NCBI GenBank assembly: GCA_014898425.1
Contig: RCSZ01000007.1
Coordinates: 310,001 to 374,000 of the forward strand
Reading direction: 5' to 3'
Length of the DNA stretch: 64,000 nt
From: Botryotinia globosa
Lineage: Eukaryota > Ascomycota > Leotiomycetes > Helotiales > Sclerotiniaceae
The position numbers and the translations under genes were made by a program. Positions 49,322-60,587 of this stretch are shown piece by piece (within the stretch, counting starts at the first letter, position 1; each line of letters begins with the position of its first letter). The notes under the pieces are model-generated. The model was not told where the DNA came from. It saw only the letters and a program-made list of their open reading frames with translations, and did not search any database.

Positions 49322-49600
49322 TCAATAATCCATGATCAGATGATGGAGAAATCCCTCTTTGCCCCAAAGCTTCATGGGCCCGAATATAAGAGGGTGCTCA
49401 CCACAGATTTTTCTAGCGAGGATGGAACTGAGATGAGCGAGCCTCCCTCTTGGTTTCGAGAATTCAATGATGATATCCGGTCTCGAATCTCGAGGAGATT
49501 TTTTATTTCAGTTACATTGTTATCCATAGTGCTGTTATTCGTGTCGTCCATAACGATAACTGGACTAGTCATCTCCTCTGGGCAATTGATACTAGCATGA
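49322..49600 (+). CDS. Small single-span membrane protein, uncertain
   Basis: An open frame of about 85-90 aa from ATG codons near 49,340. It has a charged N-terminal half (LHGPEYKRVLTTDFSSEDGT), a basic IRSRISRRF, and one strong hydrophobic helix (about 25 residues) near the end. This layout resembles the N-terminal anchor of UstYa-type fungal proteins, but the catalytic part is absent downstream. It may be a small gene, a remnant, or chance. Confidence 0.3.
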   Translation, partial: SIIHDQMMEKSLFAPKLHGPEYKRVLTTDFSSEDGTEMSEPPSWFREFNDDIRSRISRRFFISVTLLSIVLLFVSSITITGLVISSGQLILA

Positions 49601-49845
49601 TTTAGGAAACTCCCGCCTATGTTCACGACCAAAGAAAGTCGATTGATGTCAAATGTAAGCTTGGAAATGTAGTGTTCGATATTCTCCCCTCAATGTCATG
49701 ATCTCAACCCAAGATCTTCAGCCCAGCTAATCAAATTAGAGTCTCTACACTTCACCAGCCAATATCTCTGCTTCTCCGTTCAGGGATAGCTCGAAGTCGG
49801 CTTGTTCATCTCATACTTCTCTTCTTCGGCAATACATAACTCAAC

Positions 49846-51183
49846 TTAATCTTTGATATTTAGCTCTACTCCGGCTTGTTTCATTTCTTGTTCAGCCCTC
49901 AGTCTAGCTTCTTGGTCTTTGAGATACTCTTCATGCCATATCGGGATCTGATCATCATAGAAGATCCATCCCTCTGGTTCTTGCACATGCCTCTTGATGG
50001 TACGTGAATTATATTCTATCTTGTAGCCACTCGGACCGTGTGTTTGAAGAGGAATTGGTCGTTCATTCTCGGGAAATTTTAAGAGTTGAGGATGAGTCAA
50101 ATCGTCCAGCTTCTGTTTTACCGATGCCCAGAACGAGAAATGGTCGTAAAACTTCGTCGTTGTTGTATATTCGTAACGAAGGACGCAGCTGCGAACAATA
50201 TGCATATCCACGAAATACTGCTTGTTGGGTGGGCCAAGCTGTGCGACCTTGAAGTAAGAATTTTGTAAAATATGCGAAGGTTGGCCACCATTGACATCGT
50301 TTGTATCAAGCATGATGGTCCATGTATACGAATCGTCAATTTTTCTGCGGCTGGCCAAGTTGAGGGAGTGTAAATTCTTTGAATCGCCAATGGCTGCTGC
50401 TTTCTTCCATTCCCATCCTCTTCGTCCGTATTTCGCTTGAAGATCTTTGTGATCGGCATTAGCTTGGAGATAGCCAATGCCGCCTCCATTCATTTCGTAA
50501 GCCGTTCTCTTGACGAAATTCATATCTGGGAAAAGTGAATACGCGAAATTCCAAGAGATGACGTTCATGAAAAGTGATGTATGAAAGCCCTGGATGATTG
50601 CTTGGAACGGAATGTTGGTTGTGTAGATTATTTGGATCTGAATTGGCTCCTCCTTGAAGCTTGTCCTAAGGTATGATTCAACCTGAAACCATGTAAGCAT
50701 ATTTAATGAATGATTTCGGATATGAAATACCTGTGAAATATACTTCAATTGGCTCACGTGGTTTATCAAGCCACCGCTCGCTTCCGTTTTCGACCATTGT
50801 AATCTGTAGGCTTCATGATCGACCAAGTATTTGCCTATTTGTTCAGGATTCCTGAAATTGTTCGCATTTTGTACATAAATATCCAGGTCAGAATCACGCC
50901 AGGATCTCCTCTCGAAGAACTGTAAAGCGAAGCTTCCAGACATGAGGGCATCGTTCTTAGCCAACTTTGACCGAAAGCCGACAGGATCCTTAACAAAGCG
51001 GGTGAGTTGGCGATTAATATTCCACTGGGTCTTGAAGAGCGAGTCAAACGACGAGGAAAGTTGCTTGGTAGTTAATCGGAAAAACAAGATATCATTGGGA
51101 TCGAGATAGGCACAAATGTTATCAAAAATGGGGTAGCAGAGGAAGATATCTTTCCAATCCAAATTTCGATTCGATCCTGACAT
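49846..51183 (-). CDS. F-box-like plus nucleotidyltransferase-fold protein
   Basis: A single exon of 445 aa with a clean ATG. Residues about 10-50 look like an F-box helix bundle (FDNICAYLDPNDILFFRLTT). Residues 81-104 have the nucleotidyltransferase-fold signature: MSGSFALQFF, with Gly83-Ser84, followed 13 residues later by DSDLDIYV with Asp99 and Asp101. A strand around residue 185 (IQIQIIYTTN) takes the place where a third acidic residue would sit; Gln is there instead. FHTSLFMNVISWNFAYSLFP then matches the helix after that strand in a family common in fungi. Activity is therefore uncertain. It could bind nucleotide or act only as a protein adaptor. It sits about 300 bp from the transposon island at 51.5 kb. 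Confidence 0.75.
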   Translation of the reverse strand: MSGSNRNLDWKDIFLCYPIFDNICAYLDPNDILFFRLTTKQLSSSFDSLFKTQWNINRQLTRFVKDPVGFRSKLAKNDALMSGSFALQFFERRSWRDSDLDIYVQNANNFRNPEQIGKYLVDHEAYRLQWSKTEASGGLINHVSQLKYISQVFHIRNHSLNMLTWFQVESYLRTSFKEEPIQIQIIYTTNIPFQAIIQGFHTSLFMNVISWNFAYSLFPDMNFVKRTAYEMNGGGIGYLQANADHKDLQAKYGRRGWEWKKAAAIGDSKNLHSLNLASRRKIDDSYTWTIMLDTNDVNGGQPSHILQNSYFKVAQLGPPNKQYFVDMHIVRSCVLRYEYTTTTKFYDHFSFWASVKQKLDDLTHPQLLKFPENERPIPLQTHGPSGYKIEYNSRTIKRHVQEPEGWIFYDDQIPIWHEEYLKDQEARLRAEQEMKQAGVELNIKD

Positions 51184-51482
51184 TTTGTACGAAGTACGAT
51201 ACCACGATGCTTCTCAGATTTAGTACTTCTATTGGGATGTCTCAGTTGAAAGTGGTGATTCTGAGAGTTTTTATAGAGGAGTATTTCTGGCTTGATGACA
51301 GGAGGCTTATCCTTATCAACCAATGAATTTCCACGACACATTATAGGCTGAAACCAACAGTTGGGCCAAGAAGAGATACGCGTGATAGATCGATGAAAAC
51401 CACAGGAACCGAACCCGTGGAATTTCAGCATGTAATCTTACCAGAGATAATAAATAGCACGAAGAATATGCCAGGAGTATTA

Positions 51483-52211
51483 GGGCTAGTTTGGATGTAC
51501 AAATCCACACTGAATCCATTGAATATTCCACTCTTTTTGAAAGCGGATTTTGAATTCATATTTGATTATTAAATTATGGATTCTATTGAATAATCTATAT
51601 TTCAATAAATTTAATATATTTTGAAATAGGGAGGGAATAGATCACTTTAAAATGATATTAAATAATCTATATTTTTCAATAAATTTATATAGAAAAATAA
51701 AAGTATAGATTGAAAATAAGGATTAGAAAAAGTAGGTCTTATTAAATCTATTGAAAAAATCCGCTTTTTTTATAAATCTTTATAAACTTTAAAACCTAAA
51801 GCTTTAATAAATAAAACCTAAAGTTATAATAAATAAAATCTAAAGTTATAAGTTTATTTTAAATTAGAATTTATAATTATATTTAAATTTAAATAAAGCT
51901 ATTCTCACATTTGTTTATTCAATTATTCAAATAGCAATAGCAAACTGAAAATTCAAATTACTCTATCTAATTTATATACATATTATACTAATTTATATAC
52001 ATATTATACTAATTTATATATATATTATATATATATTCTATTTCCTTTCATTTTGATAAATTTTATAACAGATTTAATATATAAACTATAAAACCATAGA
52101 TTAATAATCTGCTTTTTTTGAAGTGAATTACTACTATTGCGGAATCCGTGGTGATACAAAGAGCGGATTATTTCAGTGGATTCAGCGCGGATTTTGCATT
52201 CAAACTAGCCC
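51483..52211. mobile_element. Tourist-like MITE (PIF/Harbinger type)
   Basis: The ends GGGCTAGTTTGGATG (51483) and, inverted, GGGCTAGTTTGAATG (52211) form terminal inverted repeats. These extend with mismatches for about 65 bp, including CTGAATCCA blocks and TCC(A/G)CTCTTT. TTA is present on both sides (51480-51482 and 52212-52214), the target duplication of this superfamily. The 729-bp body is AT-rich with no coding frame. Confidence 0.85.
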
Positions 52212-52250
52212 TTAATATCTCGTTCCAGAATCTAGCCTTATTAAACAATA

Positions 52251-53574
52251 AGTCAACTACCCCACTTTCAGACCACCCCTATTTTGAGCCACCCTTTTAT
52301 ACCAAAAATCATTTTTTTAGTTTATTAATATCTCTATCAATATTGAATATAATTTAATAAAACTTTATATTCATATAATTTAAGCTATTCTAAATTTATA
52401 TTAAAAAATTTAGATTTTTCGAATTTGATAGATCGATTTATGAGGTTTCAAGATATCGATTTTCAATTTATATAGAAATCACATATAAAATTAAAAATTT
52501 ATAAAATCTCTAATAACTTTTTAACAATAATTATTTTAAAAAAAATATATCTTTTTAAAGATTTCAAATCTAAATCTATCTAGAAATTCCCCAAAAAATT
52601 CAAAAAAATGAATAAATATAAAGATATAATATAAGAGTTCTGGCCCCTGCTCATGGCGTATATAACGCTTTTCCAGCTAAAATATAGGATTATTCAACTT
52701 TTTATACCCTAGTTTATTTCTTATAATAAAAGATAAAATTAGAAATTCTTTTAAGAAATATTATTTAATTAATCAAATCTTACAAAAAAATAAATAGAAT
52801 ATTTCTTTCTAATTTTTGAAATAGGATTTGAAGGAGTTAAAGTTGAAAATTCTAAATTTTGATAAAAATTCACTTATTTTGTATAGGAAATACATTACAT
52901 ATTAGAATTTTTAAAAAATTCGATTTCAATACTATATAATTATTCAACAAAAATAATAAGAAATATTTCGAATAATTTTTTATATTTTGATTCTGATTAT
53001 TTATTATTTTCAATTTTTTTTTAAAAATATATAAAGATTTGAATGAAATATTTAATATAATAATTTGTATAAGAAAATCTCAATTTTGTAGGGATTTTAT
53101 TACATTTGTTACAGAGATGCAATGAGCAGAGGCCAGAACTCTTATAATAAATTAAAAATAATATAAATAATCCCTATAATTTTAAGAATACCCCTTTAAA
53201 TATTTATTTATAAAAAGTTTTTTAGTTTTTTAAAATCTTTCGAATTAAATATCTTATAAATTTAGAATAAAAAATTTGAATTTATTTTTAACTATTTTCC
53301 TCCAAAAGTTATTATAGATTTTATAAAATTTCAAATTTGTATATAATTTCTATACGAATTAAAATCGATTTTTTGAAACTTTAGAAATCGATCCACGAAA
53401 ATCCTTAAAATCTGAAAATCTTAGAATAGATTTAAAATGATTTGAATTATATAGATTTAAATTTTTATTAAATTATATTCATTATTGATAAAAACATTAA
53501 TAGATTAAAAAGGTGATTTTTAATGTAAAAGGGTGGCTCAAAACAGGGGTGGCCCGAAAGTAGGGTGGTTGACT
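52251..53574. mobile_element. TA-flanked inverted-repeat element (outer)
   Basis: Terminal inverted repeats of at least 110 bp: AGTCAACTACCCCACTTTC on the left and, inverted, AGTCAACCACCCTACTTTCG on the right, then GAGCCACCCTTTTA on both. TA lies at each edge (52249-52250 and 53575-53576), as in Tc1/mariner/pogo elements. Most differences between the two ends are C/T or G/A. The inside is extremely AT-rich and has no transposase frame. It contains another element (52634-53142). Confidence 0.82.
52634..53142. mobile_element. Nested TA-flanked MITE
   Basis: The ends AGAGTTCTGGCCCCTGCTCAT and, inverted, AGAGTTCTGGCCTCTGCTCA form 20-25 bp terminal inverted repeats. TA is duplicated at both edges (52632-52633 and 53143-53144). 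The 509-bp body has no coding frame. It lies wholly inside the outer element, so it inserted later. Confidence 0.82.
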
Positions 53575-56500
53575 TATCGTCTAATAGGAAATTTAAAAAA
53601 AATCATCGAAATATCGAATATTACATATAATACTGAATTCAAAAACCAGTAGTTAAATAATTGTTTTCTAAAATAAATTCATAATCAGATCTCGATTATA
53701 ACAAGAAGATGTAATAAGGATATCAGCTACAGATGAACCTGGCTATAAGGGCCTAAAGATTTCAAGGTCTAAATGCCTGTATATTTGGATTGTTTATATA
53801 TAAATATTTAGCCTCGTTTTATATATTTAGTTTTATTTTATATTATTAGTTTTTCTAATTTTATTGAATTTGTTATGTGAATTTATAAAATCATTATATA
53901 ATAGATCAAAATTCGGGTTATTATTATTAATTAGTATAAAAGAGTAGAAGGTGATAGGGTTATAAAGTCATCCTTTATATATACCGCAGGAAAGTCACTA
54001 TAGTGTATTGTCTTGAATAAAGAAGAGAAAGGGAAAACTCTATATAATACTTTACAAAATATATTAGAAATTAAATAGATAAAAACTAATTAATATTTTT
54101 AAATTATAAAAAAAGGGCTATAAATAATAGTTACAAGAATAGACTACGTGATCAACACGAAGTTTTTCTCACATTAGAATTGAATATTTTTACATAAAGG
54201 AATACCTATTCAGATCAATTTCATTATATAAATTTTCGAAAGGTTGAAAAAAATAATCTGTATAAAGGGGATGTCTGTATGGCATGTGCCCGTATAGCCA
54301 GGCTCATCTGTAATTATATCAAATCACTCCAGCGTCCACCGGATACCCTCATCTACCGGGAAAATTGGGAATTACAGTATAAAGAAGTAGAAAGTAAATT
54401 TCAACTCGATTCCTCAATCGATGAAGAAATGACACTGCCTAGGTGTGAAAATTTATCATCCTGATTAGGAAATGCTTAGTCGTGTACGTGCCAGACTTTA
54501 TTGAAGCAGGGAAAGTAACATGATTGTCGTGGGCTGAAAATTGTTGTCTAATATGAATTTCTACTGCCGTTTTAATTTTGTAACAATCGCTCCGAGTTGA
54601 GTGGATGTGATATTTTGAGATGAAATCTGGAAGAATAATCTCAGACATCTGAGCTTCCTAGTATCTGATAAGAGGAAGAGTATCTAGAATCCTCCGAGAA
54701 GCTACTCACAACGGTTATGCTACTCTTGCGCATTCAGGAGTTTCCTATAACAGAAGCATGTCAGCATGCTCTGTTTGGCCTTACACTACGGTGTATAGCC
54801 CAGCATATTTTACAAAGAAACAGTTTCCGGATCCTCTGTCGCATGACATGCAAAGCCTTAGCAGAAGAAGGTGAGTCGAATCAGATTTATGTGAGTCTTT
54901 TCCTTTCGATACAAGATAGATTTCGCTAAACACACGTATAAAAACTGTAATCTCGGCATCATCAAAAAATAATTCGCAATCCACACTAATGAAACCACAC
55001 ATTGGCCGTAGTTTTGCGCCAGGGCACATGATTCGTCCTTTGAGCGACGATTTCGTTGCAAAATCGGGGTCTCGAACTCTGTAAATCTGGGGAATTCGAA
55101 AACTGAGTAGGTCCGACGTTTTCTACAACTAACGCCGGCGAAAATGACTGACAAACAGTGTCACTTGTCATAATTTCGCCCTCGAAATTAGCGTCTATTT
55201 TTCAACGTATCGTATCTCAGTAGCTGCACAAGGGACCAAACTTTTGCTGTTAGTCCCAGAATTGAGAGATTTTCGATGTCTGAGAGAACTTGAGAAGGGG
55301 GGTCATCATATAACGCAAGAGTAGAGCCGCAGAGAGCTATGGAAGTCTACTACACTTTCATTTCTTCGACGCTGTTTTCTGCAATTCTTGATCTGGAGAG
55401 AAAGATTCAGGCTAGCAAGTCTCACTTAAAGTCACACGGCAGTGCAAAACGGCGTCCCAGGAAATTTCATTCACATGTGTGTGACTTCCCGTGTTGCAAA
55501 TTTGGCAAGCTGCCACGTACCAACCAATTAATTCATTCGTATCAATCCCCTTCAGCTCAACCGCATAGGAGATCCAAATGCCATCAGAGGGGCAAGCTGG
55601 CGAAATGAATATGATACCACATCACAGTCATCCATGAACTGTGTACACAAGTCACAAGTATTCCAACTTTCAATTCCTGAATTCGACATGCTTAGAACAA
55701 AGACTGGATGGCAAGACCGCGGAAAGTTTGAGATTGTGTATTAATCGCCGACGATATTCGTTCTGTAGAGAGGGGTTTGCATTTTCATTCCTGGTACTGC
55801 AAAACATCCTGTATGTAAACGCCACTATGGCGGCAACGACTGTTAAAATCTTTACTACTATGAACCTGATTTTGATGCTCCACGGCTAATAGCAAGTCTA
55901 TGTTGCCATGTTTCTGTGAAGGCAATATTCCTCCGACGAGAGTATTCGCCATGTGTCAAGTGTCAGTAGTCATCCATTTACTCAAGAGAATCTGTACGAA
56001 GTATTGCAGCGTTATGTTCACCAATTCGATATAACCACTAAATCACTTTACAGAGACCGAAGTCTATTGGAACGAAAGAGTATAACTTCCAAGCCATATT
56101 AAATATCCCACATTTCACAAGATTTCAACTTCAGGTGCCAAGTACAAGTGGAAGTGGATACGAAAGCATTCCTCACCCCAATTTAACACAAATACAGACC
56201 TGAGTACAAACAAAAGAAGGAGAAATTGGGTCGATCATTTTGCACACTATTGTTCACATCTATAAATACGATACAACCACTGCGTATCTTTAGTATAGCT
56301 TCAACGCAGTACCAGTGCACAATTCCAATCAAACCCCAACCATCCAACAAAACGTAAGCTACCCCCCATCTCTCAGATCAATCAATCATCTACCCACTCC
56401 AACGCCTCAAACCCTCACATGCCATCCCCAGAACTCAAAGAAGTAATTCCAACAACACACCACACCCCATATTTCACTAAACCATGCCGTGTGCGGTAAC

Positions 56501-57654
56501 ATCACTTCCAACGCATGAAAACACGGGATCTCCATCGACTCATCTTCTTTTTCTTTCAAATGTTCGAGCCCAGCTTGTCGTCTACTGGTCGCCTCACTAA
56601 AGGCTTACAGTCTCACCCTATGATCCTCCAATGATCTTGAAGAATAAGAATCTTGTTCATGAGTATTATGAAATGTGATGTTCATTACACATCATTTCTA
56701 CCAGGCCATTCACTGGAGTCTCTGTTCGCTGATTCCGTCAGTAAGTACCTTTTTATGTATGTATCAGCAGCAAAAGCTTTCCCAAAACTTCTTGAGACTC
56801 CATACTTGAAGACTACGATATACTTTACAGAATCAGCAAGTAGGTACCTTTTGTGACGTCAAGTACCGTACATCCACTCGTCCATCCGTTATCGACCCCC
56901 GAGTCCAAGCCCAAGCCCAACTTCAGCCCGAGCCGCACCATACCACACATCAAACCCACCATTCACAAGCTACTCCCCACTCCCTTACCTTTACACCAAC
57001 CAGCTTCGTCTCAATCAACTTACCTGCCCGACATTTCATCTCTGAATCCCCATCCAATTCGACCCACCCCCTACAAAATCCACTCCACAAACTCCACACC
57101 AATAAACTCCCCGGCCCTAACCATTTTTTCCACTAAAAAGCCGTCCTGTAGTTCCTGCAAGCCATTTATTCTCGTCTCCAAAGATTCAGATATCGACTTG
57201 CAACAAAAGGCAGCCCTCGAACCATCATCACCAATCCCGCCTGAAAAGCTGTAAATATCAGCTTGCCAAGCATCATTAAAACCTAAATAAATATGTGCCA
57301 CGTGAATAGTTCTATCTATTAATACACATTAGATTACCCCTCCAAATCACGGGGACTTCTTCGTAATATTCCCACGATATATTGATCTCCATATTAACTT
57401 TCCTCTCTACCATTGGATAAAGCATACCAATATTGAGTTTAAATAGTATAGGCAATACGCCATCCCATCCCGCGCTTCCGGGTTGTAATTAGGCAAAAAG
57501 AGTGCACGCGCTTGCGAGACATCAATGCAATATAAATGTGTTGGCGATGGTTACACATGACAACAAGCGAGGTCATTAATATGAGTGAACATCGTATTCG
57601 CTTCATGGATGAAAATTTGATATATGATACCCTAACCAAAGCAAAGTGGTTAAT
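53575..57654. other. AT-rich tail, then gene-poor region
   Basis: To about 54,240 the sequence stays extremely AT-rich, like the adjacent transposon island. From there to 57,654 base composition returns to normal. Open frames are short and lack family features, including one Pro/Ser-rich frame without ATG at 56,853-57,254. No gene is called. Confidence 0.5.
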
Positions 57655-59495
57655 TTATCCTTCCACCACTTCTTTCTCGATTTCCCAATTCTCCCACGTC
57701 GGTTTATCGTAACCGTTTGGACGACTAGCTCGTTCGAATCCGACTCGTAGTCCTTCAATTGAGACGGGACTTCTGCACCATTTGATTTCCTCACCGAATC
57801 CTTTGCTGAATGTCTTTTGCATATTTTTCTCATCGAATAATTCTGGATGTGCTCTCCTCATACTCTTCAATGCTCTGCCACCAACCTCATCCACACTATC
57901 CGCATGTCTCAAATCAAAGAAATAATCATCATGATCTTTTCTGACCTTTTCTTTGACATCATCCCCATATAATCCCAATCCCATTAAAAACACATCATAT
58001 TGACAAAGACTAGTCGTTCCTCTCCAACTACCTCCTTCCTTAGCTCTTCGAAACAATCCTACCAAAGCAGCAATAGCACCCATACATCCAGTTCCATAAT
58101 CAGACATGGGGAAAGGAGGAACGACAGGCTCGTCCAGACCCATGAATTCTCCTTGAGCCCAGGCTACTCCCGTTACACAATCTGCGATCTGTTGCCATCC
58201 AGGTCTCCCAGCCCACTCTCCTTGATAACCAAAACAGTCTTCGGAGACATATACAATCCCTTTACCTCTTCCAGAGATCAATTTTACGATATTTTCTGGA
58301 CCGTAACCTAATCGTTCCAAAGCTCCGGGTCTATATCCGTCGAGAATAACATCGGCGGATTTAAGTAGTTCCTCAAACGTGGCACGACCAGCTGGCGTTT
58401 TAAGATCGATATCCGCGGTATGTTTACCAGTATTTCCATCGACTTGGAAGAACGGAACGTCAGATAAATTTGGAGATGTGACTTTGATGACTTGAGCGCC
58501 ATATTCAGCGAGTGTTCGACCCATGGCAGGTCCAGCGATAATACGACATAGTTCTAAAACACGAATTCCGGATAATACTTGTAATTTGAATGTAGGTGTT
58601 GTAGGTGTTGCAGGAGCTACTTCCGGGAATGGATATGGTGGGGAATCATCTTGAAGGCTAACGAGTTGCCATGGAGGTAAGTTAAGGAGTGTTTGGCCCT
58701 GAATGATTAATTAGTAAAACATAATGAAGCAAGGTAAAGATCCTTACATGGCTTGTCTTCTTAAAGTCTTCCCATTTCAATGCTGTTACACCAGCTTGAT
58801 TTATCTCAGCATTCATAATCTCCAATTCCGCAGCCGTATATTGTTTGACATGCTTTTCAATAACATCAATACATTCCCTATAATCTGTAAGATCTGGTCG
58901 ATATGCTTCCAACCCAATCATATTCAATGTTTTTCCAGCTTCTAATGATCCATGGATATGAAAGTATTCCCCTGGATTCTTAGTTTCATAAAGATTTGCT
59001 GAAAGTCTGCGATACAAGATAGCTTGTGCTTTGAGCAAGTCCGTATCTGTAAAATGTATCAACAAATATTCCTGAAATAAATTCGAGATGAATACCTTTC
59101 AGTTTGGACTTAACATCAGGATGTTGTTTGTTCATTCCGGCAATTGTAGCAATATAAGTTGAGAATAAGAAAGTAGCGGTTTGTTCAAGATTGATTTCGA
59201 TGTTCCTTTTCTGTTCTCCATAACGAAGATCCGCAATGGCAGCTACAACACTTGCTTCGACTGATTTTAATGCAACTGTAGCTTCAGTCTCTTTGAAAGG
59301 ACATGGGAAATAGATTTGAGTTCCATCGGTTGCAGTTGTATAAGTAACGTCTTCTAGATGTTTCAATACCTCCGAGGGAAGTTCACTACTGACCAATTGT
59401 TGTAGAGTTCGAGTAGCTTCTTGAGAACCATTGATTACTGAATAACGTGTTAAAACAGAATGATCAGCTGATATGTTTTTGGTAGAATCCTCCAT
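57655..59495 (-). CDS. Class III CoA-transferase-like protein (CaiB/BaiF)
   Basis: Three exons, 59495-59096, 59046-58748 and 58698-57655, give 580 aa. The C-terminal part has family signatures: LSGIRVLELCRIIAGPAMGR, TLAEYGAQVIKV, HTADIDLKT, LKSADVILDGYRPGALERLG and PMSDYGTGCMGAIAALVGLF. The region around Asp433 matches the loop after the active site in related fungal proteins. The N-terminal 230 residues form a preceding domain with another partial copy of the fold, as in fungal two-half members. The family moves CoA between carboxylic acids (formyl/oxalyl, carnitine) or racemises 2-methylacyl-CoA. The substrate cannot be read here. Introns are 49 bp each, near the lower limit for fungi. Confidence 0.88.
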
Positions 59496-60587
59496 GGTGA
59501 TATAAATCCTTCTTGAAGACTTTATGATGTACGAGGTTCAAAAATCAAAAATCAAAATGAGATCTCCTTCGGAATTGCAAGTCCATTCATTTTATATATA
59601 CTTTGTCTAAGGATAGAGGCCCCGCTCTTCTTCCGTGTACCTGACTAAACATTACCAATGGCATTACCTATAGTTCGCCGTGGGCTTGAATCATATGCTA
59701 TACTCGTGGATCTTAGGATTTAGTGACTTGCGAATCATACATAGTTTTGTATCAATGGATATCAAGACAGGTTGCGGTCCGAGGTGTTTCCCTAACAAAG
59801 TTCCGACGATGAAGGGGTAACATCCGATATGCCTGCGGATATGAAACCCATAGACAAAATTCGACAAAGCAGTTTACCTCAGGTATGAGATTAACAGTAT
59901 CTTGTATTAGGAATGCTTATTGCAATCTAGAGACGAATTCCAAGAGATACTTGGGACAAACAACATGATTATCGATCGGCTAGAGTATCGGGGGGTTAAG
60001 AATCTTGTTTCACTCTCCCGAGGTTACTTTTCCGCACCAGCCCTATAAGCCACAGTCACCAGCCACATTGAAATATCAGCCACCTCCACTGGTGTTTCCG
60101 TCCCGAATGGGACCTCGCTCGCAGCCAACCTTGGAAGCCCTAGGTAGAGCAAACAAACTATTTGAGTCAATATCCATCCCAGAGATAGTCTTTACTTCCA
60201 TCAATCGATTCCTAAACTTACATCCAGCTATCCAATAATAAAGTTGCCAAACCGTCAATGCCAAACACAGTCATTTCCGGATTCAAGCGTCACATTCAAT
60301 ATCACATTTGTTCACCTGGGCAAGGTTAACACAATGTCCGGCATCGAATGATACAAGGGGTAAGAATGATAAAAATAGTGATAAATATCTATATAGAATG
60401 TAAAGATTTCAACTCTTTATGAGATGGATGTTAGAAAAGACTAGCTAAGAGTACAACCGTCTCACTGAAAAGAAGGAAAGATAAGAACCTCCCTCAAAAA
60501 TCCCCTCATTTTCGCATCAATCAAGCAACAAAAAAACCCCTAACCACCATCAAAGCTATTCTCTTCACAACCACATCCCCTCTTAAT
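59496..60587. other. Intergenic region
   Basis: About 1.1 kb: promoter of the CoA-transferase-like gene and 3' side of the WSC gene. A short plus-strand frame at 60,005-60,238 has no features. Confidence 0.5.

Noticed and set aside
54858..55171. Two overlapping minus-strand frames
   Set aside because: There are no family features, frame use is mixed, and no start context was found. They may be random or very old remains.
56653..56856. Small plus-strand frame with possible micro-introns
   Set aside because: It can be spliced on paper, but the product is tiny and unlike any family. Two 26-bp imperfect repeats explain the similar ends.
56853..57254. Pro/Ser-rich frame of about 130 codons on the plus strand
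   Set aside because: It has no ATG, is preceded by a stop, and no splice site joins it convincingly to an upstream exon.
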